The translations under genes were made by a program, and so were the position numbers. 64,000 nt of DNA from Sipunculus nudus (lineage: Eukaryota > Annelida > Sipuncula > Golfingiida > Sipunculidae): assembly GCA_026874595.1 (NCBI GenBank), contig CM049308.1, positions 13,783,501-13,847,500 on the forward strand, written 5' to 3'. The notes below the pieces were generated by a model. It had not been told where the DNA came from. It did no database searches and saw nothing but the letters and a program-made list of their open reading frames with translations. Shown one piece after another: positions 50,001 through 55,351 of the stretch (positions are counted from its first letter, which is position 1; each line of letters starts with the position of its first letter).

Positions 50001-52436
50001 GACCCCAAAATCAATTGGGATCTTGCCTTTTTAATTGGATATATATAAGTCAAGTTTGAAATCCATACATAAAAAAAGCGGAAATTATCATCCGGAAAGT
50101 AATTTTTATGACAGACAGCTCCTATGGCCTTGACCTTTGACCTTGTGACCCCAAAATTGATATGGATCATCCTCTATTGGCTGGTGAACAATATGTGCAA
50201 GATAAAAGGTCTGAGATGAAAAGTTTGGCTGAAAATGCATCAACAATCTTTTTAAAGATGTGTCCTGTGACCTTTGACCTCGTGACCCCAAAATTTCAAT
50301 TGGGATTTTGCCTTTTTAATTGGATATATATAAGTCAAGTTTGAAATCCATACATAAAAAAAGCTGAAATTATCATCCGGAAAGTAATTTTTATGACAGA
50401 CAGCTCCTGTGGCCTTGACCTTTGACCTCATGCCCCCCAAAATTGATGTAGATCATTTACTACTGGCAAGTGAGCTATATGTTCAAAATGGAAGACCTGG
50501 GATGAAAAGTTTGGCTTAAAACGCATCCATAATATCTTTAAGATGTGAGTCTAGTGATTTTGACCTTTGACCTTGTGACTTTACTTTAGTGATGTCATAC
50601 ATAAGTCATGTTTAAAATCCATATGGCTATCAACACTGGAGATGTCATAAGAGGTGTGTGATTTTCACCAAATATGGAAATATTAAAGGTCACAGCCACT
50701 CGCATGGTAAAGGTCATGACCCCAATTTAAAAGGACCTAATCCCATAACCTATTAACCCATGTCTATGTATATGCATAATATGAAAGAAATCAGTCCATT
50801 AGTTTTTAACTTATAATGCTCACAGTACTGTTAAGTGGCGATGTTGGAGGTATAAAACCGCAAGAAAACAAGAAAAGGATAACAGTTGGCGCCACCAGTT
50901 TCTGGGACATGACATCACTATCTAAGACCTACGGTAAAGTTGATTTTTGGAACAATCCATGCAAGATTTCTTGAGATATCTAAGAATTTGTGTCATTTTC
51001 CCCCAAAATGGATTTATTCAAGTTCAAGGTCACTCTCCTGGTTAAGGTCATGACCCCATTTTTAATAGAATTCTTCCTCTCACCCATATCTATGCACATG
51101 TCAAGTTTGGTAAAGATCTGTAAAATATTTTTTGAGTTATCGCGTCCAAACAAAATCTCTGCGGCGGTGGCGGCGCAACCGTGCTTAAACCATAGTATCC
51201 CAACTTTGTCTGGGGTGACAATAACATACTGTAGTATTTCCTGGCACAATGGTCAACGAACAAGCTTGTATCACAATAAAAAAATTTTTTAAATAATTTT
51301 GTTGTTGTTTATTAGGGGCATTTTTTTTATTCATTTTGTGGTGTAGTAGCCAGTAATGGCCACTTTTGAAGTATTGACTGGGCCAGCTAGAGCCTGCTTT
51401 AGCCAGCGGTTAAAGCCGGGGGTAGCTCTTACTGGCCAACCCTGGTCACTCTCCATGTCTCAAATGGTGGTGTTTGGTTTTGCAGAGGTGGAGAAAACTG
51501 GAGAAAGGCCTTACCCAAGAAACCTTCACACCTCAAGACCACACTTAACAATTAAATCAAGACAAATATACTGTAACAGTACACCTGACTGTGAACTGTA
51601 TAACTTTAAGGAGACTTGATTCAATTTAATTATTGATATAATTACAAATATCAAAGCCTTTATATTATATTTTTCAATGTGACTTGATTACTGCACAAAA
51701 TCATAAGATTCTGCCAGAGAGGAAGATCTGAAGTTTTCTTCCAAAATGACATTAAGTTATGCACTTAAAACATTTAGGTATCTCATGTGATAATTAAATC
51801 TTCTTATTTGTTACTGCTCTGATATATGATGCATGATTTAAGGTGGCTTTCTTTGTTAAAAAAATAAAGCTGTGCTTACTACATATATACTGCTGAACTG
51901 TCTTTAAGCTGAGGTACCGATAAAGGTATATAAACTAGAAATTGATTTCTTCTTGCCAATGCAGATAATCCCTCCCCCCCCAAGAAAACACCAGAATAAC
52001 AAATTAAGATCATAAGAACAGAGCTTGAGCATGATTTATATGATCAAAACTATGATAAATTCCACCTACCTGAAAGTATTTTTGTCATGGTGTCAACAGC
52101 ACTGGAGATGACTGATTTTAATTTCTTTTGTTCATCGCTATTTAGCTCGTAATCAATATTGGAGTAATGTATATGAATCCTCAGTGGCTGATACAGAGAT
52201 GATACAGCCCTGCGCTTCCTCCCTGCAGAGCCAGGTGGCTGGATCTGTATCCTCCTCATCAATGGTGGCAGTGTCGGTTTTGCCGTTTCCTCCATAATAC
52301 TGACATGATATTTTATCACTTTCTTTGGAATATTTGTTGACTGTACTTTATCATAAACACATGACGGTGAGCTATAACAACACAGGGTTAGCGTGATTAA
52401 TGTCCTAAAAACAAAGCTCCTCTTCATAAGCACCAT
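4409..52436 (-). CDS. lmln: Leishmanolysin-like zinc metalloprotease (M8), 16 coding exons
   Basis: Secreted or cell-surface peptidase of family M8 (leishmanolysin/invadolysin), which hydrolyses peptide bonds with a single zinc. Joining 16 minus-strand exons at GT/AG sites gives one uninterrupted 792-residue frame. Residues 1-25 are a signal peptide; RKRR at 73-76 is a furin-like propeptide site; 84-540 is the M8 domain. The zinc motif HELIH is at 265-269, the third zinc ligand H349 is in SHW, and M360 sits 11 residues later, the same spacing as H334-M345 in GP63. EDTGWYKVN follows at about 381-389. Residues 508-549 carry the last M8 cysteines and a Thr/Pro linker, 550-655 an SEA-like module, about 669-690 a transmembrane helix, then a Ser-rich tail. 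A long form of 990 residues is possible if the 66-bp repeats are exonic. All catalytic residues are present, so the gene looks functional. The SEA-like and membrane extension is unusual for family accounts I know. Family call is firm; exact ends are less so. Confidence 0.93.
4824..6430 (-). other. lmln intron between coding exons 15 and 16
   Basis: No convincing exon or element. A segment at 5820-6060 has several GGTCATG-type motifs but matches nothing I can name. Confidence 0.7.
6431..6533 (-). CDS. lmln: lmln coding exon 15: SEA-like module, second part
   Basis: Acceptor TGCTTTTCAG, donor GTAAGA; 103 bases. Reads (G)[18 protein letters not shown], then [15 protein letters not shown] and a split Lys. 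VYxDLxxxIxxGxFxVxVxGxTY fits the last helix and strand of an SEA-type fold. It joins both neighbours in phase. Confidence 0.88.
6881..7093 (-). CDS. lmln: lmln coding exon 14: SEA-like module, first part (may extend to 7687)
   Basis: Donor GTAAGT at 6875-6880. The proximal acceptor TTTTTCAG gives 213 bases, beginning [20 protein letters not shown], then [19 protein letters not shown] and [18 protein letters not shown]. The strand-helix-GS-strand pattern resembles an SEA domain, where cleavage occurs at a G-S bond (here G605-S606). Nine further in-frame copies of the acceptor and first 22 codons lie upstream. If the most distal acceptor (CAG before 7687) is used, the exon is 807 bases and the protein gains 198 residues. 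The distal site has the best upstream pyrimidine tract and a possible branch point (GGTAAC). Confidence 0.85.
7041..7704 (-). repeat. 66-bp tandem repeat, 10 copies, carrying the exon 14 acceptor and coding start
   Basis: Unit starts (GATGATCTCC on the plus strand) fall at 7062, 7128, 7194, 7260, 7326, 7392, 7458, 7524, 7590 and 7656, exactly 66 bp apart. Each unit contains ATGTTTTTCAG followed by the exon 14 start on the minus strand. The period is 22 codons and the exon frame stays open through all copies, with a unit like [20 protein letters not shown] plus FS. Copies differ mainly at a few substitutions around the AEGG/AKGG-equivalent bases. Confidence 0.95.
8387..8513 (-). CDS. lmln: lmln coding exon 13: end of M8 domain and Thr/Pro linker
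   Basis: Acceptor ACTGCAG, donor GTAAGC; 127 bases. Reads [20 protein letters not shown], the closing GYxGxxxCP...LC segment of M8, then [14 protein letters not shown] and GSSVTPG, a Thr/Pro-rich linker likely to be O-glycosylated. Confidence 0.9.
8663..9302 (+). mobile_element. Short family A element with both ends
   Basis: Starts with ACCCAGGGGTCATAATGCTC then AGCTGA, close to the family 5' end, and finishes with AGCTCAGATGAC, a five-base loop and a decayed second arm before AAAAA. Contains one GGTGGCGCCACC palindrome (8955) and a run of 13 G (9082-9094). Lies in the lmln intron between coding exons 12 and 13; no coding capacity seen. Confidence 0.7.
9303..9752 (+). repeat. 3' segment of a second family A subtype
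   Basis: Shares TTCAGCAATTCT, GGGGACATCTAA and TTTTAAAACGTGCCCTGT with 13262-13716 and 37908-38250, and ends with the AGCTCAGATGAC-TTATA-GTCAGCTGAGCT hairpin at 9718-9750. Confidence 0.75.
10040..10320. repeat. TTCCCTGATTT/TTTTCCAGG-rich dispersed repeat
   Basis: Repeated phrases such as TTCCCTGATTTC, AATTTTCC and CCAGGTTTTCACTG. A related piece in inverse or altered form is at 52745-52860. No coding potential seen. Confidence 0.45.
10412..10442 (-). repeat. 15-bp tandem duplication of the exon 12 donor
   Basis: On the minus strand GTTAGTGATTACCAA occurs twice in direct succession after the exon 12 Lys codon. Both copies start with GTTAGT, so two donors 15 bases apart are available; the second retains frame. 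Confidence 0.9.
10442..10567 (-). CDS. lmln: lmln coding exon 12
   Basis: Acceptor TTGTATTACAG, donor GTTAGT; 126 bases, 42 codons. Reads [20 protein letters not shown], then [20 protein letters not shown] and VK. GRCYxHxC and WxxCPxGxxV are typical C-terminal M8 motifs. The donor is followed by an exact 15-bp duplicate, so a second donor would add five in-frame residues (VSDYQ). Confidence 0.92.
10712..11112. mobile_element. MITE-like element with CCCCTT..ACAC inverted ends
   Basis: Left end CCCCTTTTACACGGCC, right end GTGTAAGGGG, about 400 bp, with subterminal similarity (GAAAATGTTTT near both ends). No ORF. Target duplication is unclear. Sits in the intron between coding exons 11 and 12. 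Confidence 0.5.
11254..14272 (+). mobile_element. Long family A element, copy 1
   Basis: Begins CAAGGGGCCCATGAGTCACG then ATGCTCAGCTG, and ends with the hairpin AGCTCAGATGAC-TTATA-GTCAGCTGAGCT plus A-run at 14238-14272. The first about 600 bp is nearly the same as 36434-37035, and the 3' part matches 37640-39047. A second 5'-end motif at 11866 and an internal hairpin end at 13680-13716 show nested or tandem structure. No transposase recognised. Confidence 0.75.
14597..14704 (-). CDS. lmln: lmln coding exon 11
   Basis: Acceptor CTCGGTTTCAG, donor GTAAAA; 108 bases, 36 codons. Reads [16 protein letters not shown], then [20 protein letters not shown]. Cysteines at three positions fit the disulphide-rich C-terminal M8 region. 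Confidence 0.88.
15267..15352 (-). CDS. lmln: lmln coding exon 10
   Basis: Acceptor chosen is GTGCTTCAG, since the earlier TTGACAG breaks frame; donor GTGAAA is weak. 86 bases. Reads (G)[14 protein letters not shown], then [14 protein letters not shown]. The exon continues WGKGC from exon 9 in the cysteine-rich part. The preceding intron is 6.7 kb and repeat-filled. Confidence 0.88.
15578..16066. repeat. Two poly-C tracts and the segment between them
   Basis: C runs at 15578-15598 and 16044-16066, 445 bp apart in the same orientation, in the 6.7 kb intron between coding exons 9 and 10. Nothing coding seen between them. Confidence 0.6.
16178..19911 (+). mobile_element. Family A element enlarged by internal tandem arrays
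   Basis: Starts CAAGTGACCCATGGGTCATG then ACGCTCAGCTGA and ends AGCTCAGATGAC-TTTCA-GTCAGCTGAGCTAAAAA at 19877-19911. Inside are a 280-bp tandem unit (about 16500-17400), a family B 3' end with hairpin (17465-17525), and seven 335-346 bp units (17533-19900). No coding capacity beyond chance ORFs. Confidence 0.65.
17533..19900 (+). repeat. About 336-bp tandem array, seven units
   Basis: Palindromic unit starts (AGGTGGCGCCACCAGTCTGC and variants) occur at about 17533, 17876, 18222, 18557, 18893, 19229 and 19566. Two units, around 18585-18919 and 18921-19255, are almost identical at a 336-bp offset; the outer ones are more diverged. Confidence 0.9.
19920..22090. repeat. Dispersed repeat fragments (ACCTCTGACCTCATTAAATA family), no gene
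   Basis: The phrase GACCTCTGACCTCATTAAAT plus ATGCATGGATTTTG recurs at about 20275, 20415, 21345, 22325, 22470 and 23545, each followed by GGTAATTATTT. I see no exon here. Confidence 0.6.
22095..22197 (-). CDS. lmln: lmln coding exon 9
   Basis: Acceptor TTTGTTGCAG, donor GTAAGT; 103 bases. Reads [20 protein letters not shown], then [14 protein letters not shown] plus a split Gly. The LALxEDTGWYKxNY...WGKGC pattern is one of the best conserved in M8. Sequon NFT at N374. Confidence 0.96.
22530..22985 (+). pseudogene. Remnant of LINE reverse transcriptase, C-terminal part
   Basis: Plus-strand reading with at least one frame break gives [24 protein letters not shown], then [30 protein letters not shown]. 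These match the CK(S/T)xxxHLRNIxxIRKYL...LDYCN...LQxxQNxAARLV...HITPxLxxLHWLP signature of non-LTR retrotransposon RT thumb/C-terminal regions. Internal stops and missing ends make it dead. Sits in the intron between coding exons 8 and 9, opposite to lmln. Confidence 0.8.
23129..23200 (-). CDS. lmln: lmln coding exon 8: third zinc ligand and Met-turn
   Basis: Acceptor TTAATACAG, donor GTAATC; 72 bases, 24 codons. Reads [18 protein letters not shown] then ASRIDQ. H349 in SHW is the predicted third zinc ligand; M360, 11 residues on, is the Met-turn methionine by comparison with GP63. Confidence 0.94.
24259..24416 (-). CDS. lmln: lmln coding exon 7
   Basis: Acceptor ATTTTAG, donor GTAAGC; 158 bases. 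Reads (G)SSVQCSPRP, then [19 protein letters not shown] and [10 protein letters not shown], the M8 VTPxVVxxAxxHFxC block. The acceptor is the end member of an array of about 16 near-copies lying upstream in the intron (24417-25186). Confidence 0.93.
24399..25186 (-). repeat. About 50-bp degenerate tandem array carrying copies of the exon 7 acceptor
   Basis: About 16 units of 34-58 bp, each reading on the plus strand AAGAACACTGTACACTGCTC then CCTAAAAT and CATGACACAGATTCTGTAGG. On the minus strand that is a T-rich stretch, ATTTTAG and GGAGCAGTGTACAGTG, the exon 7 acceptor and first exon bases. The unit nearest the exon (24399-24456) is the real junction. Array fills most of the 1-kb intron. Confidence 0.9.
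25421..25505 (-). CDS. lmln: lmln coding exon 6: HExxH zinc-binding helix
   Basis: Acceptor GTTCTACAG, donor GTAACA; 85 bases. Reads [20 protein letters not shown] then [13 protein letters not shown] supplies two zinc ligands (H265, H269) and the general base E266; HALGFS is diagnostic for family M8. It joins exon 5 in phase 0 and ends with one base of a Gly codon. Confidence 0.97.
25506..28450. repeat. lmln intron: dispersed repeats, no exon
   Basis: Related segments at 25715-25930 and 26973-27170 (GGCCTAATGCAAACCTGTGC plus AATGGGATATACA) recur at 45404-45510. At 26250-26340 a GTGGGCCGATCGAGTTTTTT motif suggests another old element. At 27555-27930 short direct repeats of CACTGAGTGAACTCTTGACC and two copies of CCAAAGCTATAAATAG (27701, 27763) occur. 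Confidence 0.55.
28460..29430 (+). repeat. Family C dispersed repeat ending CATAAGCTCACAGGTTC
   Basis: Shares GAAGAAGATTTTTAAAG, TCAGCTTCCCATTA-type phrases and a 3' end CGCATAAGCTCACAGGTTCG with 30700-31471 and 45770-46664. The last 60 bases carry repeated GACGGACGACG. No coding potential. Confidence 0.7.
29470..30690. mobile_element. GC-richer unrecognised insert, possible retroelement remnant
   Basis: Composition is visibly more GC-rich than both flanks. The minus-strand frame 29932-30351 codes for 139 residues including [20 protein letters not shown] plus VQADLLRNR; overlapping plus-strand frames are shorter. I do not recognise the protein. Flanks on both sides are family C repeat, so this looks inserted. 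Continuing frames are broken by stops. Confidence 0.35.
30700..31471 (+). repeat. Family C dispersed repeat, second copy
   Basis: Contains two GGTGGCACCAC motifs (30850, 30987), GAGAAGAAGATTTTTAAAGG and the CATAAGCTCACAGGTTCACT end at 31451-31470. Confidence 0.7.
31658..32187 (-). repeat. About 28-bp degenerate tandem array carrying copies of the exon 5 donor
   Basis: About 18 units resembling GTACTTACCAGTTTAAGTTT plus GTCTGAA on the plus strand. On the minus strand each reads GACAAACTTAAACTG then GTAAGTAC, a copy of the exon 5 end and donor. The unit at 32160-32187 is the real junction. Several others, for example at about 31859, 31916, 31972, 32046 and 32076, keep an intact GTAAGT. Confidence 0.9.
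32168..32296 (-). CDS. lmln: lmln coding exon 5
   Basis: Acceptor ATTTCCAG, donor GTAAGT; 129 bases, 43 codons. Reads [15 protein letters not shown], then [14 protein letters not shown] and SLDKLKL. This is the conserved AYAxxCQ...RPxAGxxNxCP block immediately before the catalytic helix. Its last 19 bases and donor are the unit repeated in the array at 31658-32187. Confidence 0.95.
33267..33880 (+). mobile_element. Short family A element in lmln intron 4-5
   Basis: Starts GAGGGACCAAGGCTCTCAGC then TG and ends AGCTCAGTTGAC-TTACA-GTCAGCTGAGCTAAAA (33848-33881). Interior has four TGACC(T/C)TTGA-type segments around 33437, 33547, 33664. Confidence 0.65.
33924..34070 (-). CDS. lmln: lmln coding exon 4
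   Basis: Acceptor TTGTTTCAG, donor GTGAGT; 147 bases, 49 codons. Begins [13 protein letters not shown] and contains [16 protein letters not shown], the M8 segment in which a Gly-rich turn precedes D(Y/F)xLYV. Predicted N-glycosylation sequon at N199 (NNT). Ends NCTQL. Confidence 0.92.
34071..35976. other. lmln introns around coding exon 3, no further exon seen
   Basis: Outside exon 3 (34843-34897) the sequence is AT-rich. At 35160-35400 there are GACCTTGAAGATCCAGGTCA and TTTGACCTTTGATGGTCAAG repeats related to the 49-50 kb array. Confidence 0.6.
34843..34897 (-). CDS. lmln: lmln coding exon 3
   Basis: Acceptor TCTTTTAG, donor GTGAGA; 55 bases. Reads (K)[18 protein letters not shown]. It joins exon 2 in phase and ends on a codon boundary. 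It contains two cysteines of the N-terminal M8 region. Confidence 0.88.
35977..39998 (+). mobile_element. Family B element, copy 1, interrupted by a family A insertion
   Basis: Left side has ATTTCTTGGCACC, a small hairpin and GTATCCCCAGACAA at 36010-36023; right side has a GGC-rich run (39936-39952) and TTTGTCTGGGGATAC at 39982-39996, the inverse of the left motif. The right end can also fold: TATCCCC pairs with GGGGATA. Similarity to itself continues from 36430 to 39048 across the inserted element. No transposase ORF. Confidence 0.7.
36434..39047 (+). mobile_element. Long family A element, copy 2, nested in family B
   Basis: Host sequence GACCTTGAA breaks at CAAGGGACCTATGGGTCGCG and resumes after GTCAGCTGAGCTAAAAA with TGCATCAAGGTCATCC. 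Uninterrupted relatives nearby read CCTTGAAAAAATG, so the insertion is in an A-run with no visible target duplication. Ends match 11254-14272. The lack of duplication and a 3' hairpin suggest a Helitron-type mechanism, which is inference. Confidence 0.75.
40482..40566 (-). CDS. lmln: lmln coding exon 2
   Basis: Acceptor TTTTTCAG, donor GTGAGT; 85 bases. It completes a split Val codon and reads [11 protein letters not shown] then [16 protein letters not shown], which continues the M8 KILSV-PVQG pattern directly from exon 1. Ends with two bases of a Lys codon. The preceding intron is 11.5 kb. Confidence 0.9.
40567..42009. other. Start of the 11.5-kb lmln intron, AT-rich with (TA)n
   Basis: A pure TA run occupies 41000-41049 and a G run 41149-41160. 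A family A 5'-end motif (CAAGGGACCCATGGGTCACT) is just outside at 40674. No exon recognised. Confidence 0.6.
41000..41049. repeat. (TA)n microsatellite in lmln intron
   Basis: About 50 bp of uninterrupted alternating TA. Confidence 0.95.
42415..42611 (-). CDS. Orphan cysteine-rich exon in lmln intron, phase-compatible alternative last exon
   Basis: Not recognised. After an acceptor-like TCTGATTTCAG an open frame of 65 codons reads [58 protein letters not shown], then a stop. Four cysteines and the SPW, CKG and GDPSG motifs look like part of a secreted domain rather than random sequence. The frame is entered after two bases, which exactly matches the one-base overhang of lmln coding exon 1, so splicing would give signal peptide, propeptide and this tail. 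Minus-strand AATAAA lies at 42010-42015. It could equally be a relic of another gene or element. No partner exon was found nearby. Confidence 0.35.
42612..45769. other. Middle of the 11.5-kb lmln intron, no supported exon
   Basis: Only short frames. A 25-base candidate micro-exon at 44172-44196 was examined and rejected. At 43980-44035 there is a short repeat of CTTTAATTTCCCAC-like units. Confidence 0.5.
45770..46664 (+). repeat. Family C dispersed repeat, third copy
   Basis: Same body as 30700-31471 (GATGCAGGTGGCACC, GGTGATGATAGCTC, TTTTTGAGATAGCA) and the same CATAAGCTCACAGGTTCACT end at 46641-46660. Confidence 0.7.
46670..48335. other. Intron stretch without recognised feature
   Basis: AT-rich; a 221-base open frame at 47092-47313 is Thr/Tyr/His-rich simple sequence and not credible as a gene. 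Confidence 0.5.
48565..49246 (+). repeat. 281-bp tandem units with GGTGGYGCCACC palindromes
   Basis: GTAGGTGG(T/C)GCCACCTGT at 48564, 48845 and 49126, spaced exactly about 281 bp. Each unit also holds a second weaker palindrome about 160 bp on. The chance plus-strand ORF 48745-49287 arises from this periodicity. Confidence 0.85.
49247..50570 (+). repeat. About 287-bp tandem array of TGACCTTTGACCT (DR1-like) units
   Basis: GGACAGATGGCTCCTGTGAC-type unit starts at about 49247, 49534, 49824, 50111 and 50394. Each unit carries one or two copies of (T)GACCTTTGACCT, for example 49409, 49699, 49984, 50128, 50268, 50412 and 50558, which read AGGTCAAAGGTCA on the minus strand. Confidence 0.9.
51230..52060. 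other. Intron end next to coding exon 1, no exon seen
   Basis: Plus-strand frame 51356-51619 has no recognised domain. AT-rich, with a C run at 51973-51980. Confidence 0.5.
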
Positions 52437-52608
52437 GACGTGCTATTCATCTATTACACCAGCCATAAAAATCAGTACTTTGTCTTCAATGAAAACCCTG
52501 TTTATGTTACAAATCCTTGAAACAAACTGGGTGAGCCCATGACTGACTCCTGCTAGATGCACCTCTGCTCGTAAAATACACTTTGCACTTTGGATGACAT
52601 CATACTAT
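52070..52608 (-). CDS. lmln: lmln coding exon 1: signal peptide and propeptide
   Basis: Coding part is 52070-52436 (122 codons plus one base). The ATG at 52434-52436 was chosen because an in-frame TAG lies three codons upstream. A second Met follows at residue 4. The hydrophobic stretch [13 protein letters not shown] ends before SSPSC, fitting a signal peptide. RKRRAVSS marks a probable propeptide cleavage site, followed by [11 protein letters not shown], the typical start of mature M8 proteins. The exon ends TTTCAG with donor GTAGGT. Upstream, a pyrimidine tract and TTTTGCAG place an acceptor at 52609-52610, so 52437-52608 is 5' UTR. Confidence 0.9.
52424..52450 (-). promoter_or_regulatory. 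Short upstream ORF overlapping the lmln start
   Basis: An ATG 14 bases upstream of the lmln ATG, in another frame, opens an eight-codon ORF whose TGA overlaps the ATG of lmln Met4 (52425-52427). Such an overlapping uORF can lower initiation at Met1 and allow reinitiation at Met4. Seen in the sequence; the effect is inferred. Confidence 0.5.
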
Positions 52609-55351
52609 CTGCAAAAGAGAGAACAAGGGATAAATTGTATTAGGGTCATTCCACAAAAAATGAACAGATTTAAGAACATTTCTTAACTTAACAAACTGGA
52701 TTTGCTTCACTTATGTAAATTATGCCAATTGCCATTGTACTCACCAGGGTTGTCAATTTCCCAGGAAATAAGCATATTTCCCAGGGCAGTGTGAATTTCT
52801 GGGATTTCCTTGAAATTACCAGGAATTATACTAATCTATGAAATATACCCAAAACACTACAGACAGCTTTAAGGTGAGACTAATAATTCTATAATTTATA
52901 GGATTAATGGTCCAACCCCTCCACAGCTCACCAAGTATATTTCATAAATTGTCTAAAATTATTATGACTATGCAGGTAACTCCTCCTGTCTGTTTTCTGA
53001 ATTTATCTTTATCAAGTCTCATTCACACCCTATATGTGGTAATTATGACAAAATAAACCAACGTTTTACTTACTTGGGCACCACAGAGGGTCTGAGAGAC
53101 TGAGATACTGCATTATATAAGGGGCCAGTATCAGCTAAAGTTGTACTGGTAATCATGTAAACTTCCCCTGCAATGGTGCTTTTCTAAACAAGATTATCTA
53201 ACAAATCAATGTGATTGTGGGGCTAGACTTTAGCCATCATAATACCTTTAATAGCATACTTGAATGGACACATTTGGCAGTATCTAGAAGTATATATACA
53301 TATGATGCACCATATAACCATAACCTTAGAATCAGTTACATTTATCATCACAAGAAAAAGAAATGACTGATGAAGTCAAATTGAGATTTAGATGTAAACA
53401 ATTCTTAATTGAGTTCAATGAATAAAAAGTGACAGCTTGGAATCATAAGAATCTTCATATTTTTTTTCAGCACTTCCCTTATCATACTATAATTCACGGG
53501 AATCTGTTTGTTTGTTTGTCTGTCTGTCTGTCCGGATTCATTTGCACCCTAGGGATCGCACGGTCGTCAAACTTCGTGGGAGGGTGCATCTTGGTCCAGG
53601 TAAGAACGAGTTTATATTTTTTAGGCGTTTGGTAAAGAAATGGCCTCAAAATCGATAAAATATTATGGGTTTAATACCTGTGCTGTGCCATGGCCATTCT
53701 CACATAGTGCGCCCACATCGTCCTCAATCTCCTCTCGCTAACCAATCAAATCAAACCTGACATAGTCTGCCAAACATTCACTACGTGTCGGCCTTTTCTA
53801 AGCAGTCCGCTAGGTCAACACAAATGAATGTTGTTGTGGGTTGACCGAGGGGACGAATTTAGACCGGGAACATCTCACCACTGCCCATATCGGCAATTTT
53901 GGCACAAGTGAATCATGCTACGGGTTAATCGTTGGGACGAGTTGTTGTGGGTTAACCGCGGACACGAATTTAGACCGGGAACATCTCACCACTGCCCATA
54001 TCGGCAATTTTGGCACAAGTGAATCATGTTGCGGGTTAATCGTTGGGACCATTTTGGACGCGGAACATCTCACCCCTCGCCACATTTGTGTCAGTGCATT
54101 TCAAACATGCACGCCATGTCAGTGCTCACTCATAATTTAAGAAAAGTGTGGATGCAGGTACTGATATGGGTATATTCTAGTACTTTTTAATTCAAGCAAA
54201 ACAAAACTAATCAAACCATTTGAAGGTCAGATGTATCCCAAAATATACATATCCTACAACCTTTCTCTTTTATGTAGGTATCATTTTTAGCCTTGCTTTC
54301 TTTAAAAGAGGAATTGACATTGATGTTAGAAACTGACTACATTATAAGTAGACAGCAAACATGCTTATAAATTTATTATATTGAATGGGTTGAAACTACT
54401 TAACCAGTTTTTAATTCTTTAAACTTCTTTAAAATTTTCTTGTTAATTAAGTACACAAATAAACAGATATTTTATATTTCCTGGTCACATGAGTTTTTCC
54501 AATGGCAGGAATTTGTGGAAAAAAAATTACCACTCGTGAATTCCCAACATAGTGATTCCCAGACAACACCCTGGTACTCACTAGCAAGTATACAAAATTT
54601 TAAACCTATATCTTCAACAGTTCTTAAGATAGGGAGACTGTACAACTTTAATACACAGTTATATGTTTATAAAAATAAGGAGAATTTAAAGATACAAAAT
54701 ATGAAAAGATATATTGATCAATGTTATCAGATCTATCATATAGCAAGTCAGCCTAACGGCATTTGACAAGTTATGCATGAAATCACTCTCCAGGTCTCTT
54801 GGTCACTCCAGCATTTTGAATCTGTAATTCTCATAAATCAATTTTGTGATGTTCTGTTTCAATGCAATTATTATATAAATCAATATCATTGCCTCATTTT
54901 TTTCTAATTAAATGATCTTCTATAAAATAACATATATATAGATTCATTATTGTAATGTTTAGTATTCGTGAAAAAAAATTGAAAATTGGGCATAACCACA
55001 CATTTATAGTGCAAAACTGCACGATCTATATATACATATATATAGATATAATATATATACATATATATTTATATATATATATATTATATCATATGAGTGC
55101 GATTAGAATTTGGGGCAATGATACATAAAATGCGTTGACAATGTTGACAACTTATCATGTTTACCTGTCAAGCTCTAGACCACGATTTCAAATTGTCCAC
55201 CTTTGTAACCAGTAACGGAGAGCTGATTAATTTATAAACTCAATAATAATGATATTGACAGTGAGATTGATACTGCACTGTGACTGGTGATAGTGTTCAC
55301 TCTGGGCCGGTCACAGCATCTGCATCTGTCGCACACAAACTGAAAACTCAC
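52609..55351 (-). other. lmln 5' UTR intron with repeats
   Basis: Contains a TTTGTTTGTCTGTCTGTCTG run at 53508 followed by a low-copy segment, the 111-bp duplication at 53831-54100, and dense TA-rich palindromic sequence at 55020-55100. No coding exon recognised. Confidence 0.5.
53831..54105 (+). repeat. 111-bp tandem duplication, two and a half units
   Basis: TTGTTGTGGGTTGACCG at 53831 recurs as TTGTTGTGGGTTAACCG at 53942, and ACATCTCACCACTGCCCATA is shared by both; a third partial unit follows at about 54033-54080. Since 111 is 37 codons, an open frame of 99 codons (53841-54140) persists, but it has no recognised motif. Confidence 0.85.

Larger units (their letters stand above)
48336..51225 (+). 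mobile_element. Family B element, copy 2, with internal tandem arrays
   Basis: Left: ATTTCTTGGCACC, hairpin GGCACC-TGCG-GGTGCC, then GTATCCCCAGACAA at 48368-48381. Right: GCGGCGGTGGCGGCGC at 51160, then CATAGTATCCC and TTTGTCTGGGGTGAC at 51205-51219. Interior: three 281-bp units (48565-49250), then five roughly 287-bp units rich in TGACCTTTGACCT (49247-50570), then a tail like 39420-39900. No transposase. Confidence 0.7.

Noticed and set aside
54440-54766. 108-residue plus-strand ORF (MLIKYTNKQIFYISW...)
   Set aside because: No domain recognised, no splice or promoter context, in a repeat-rich intron.
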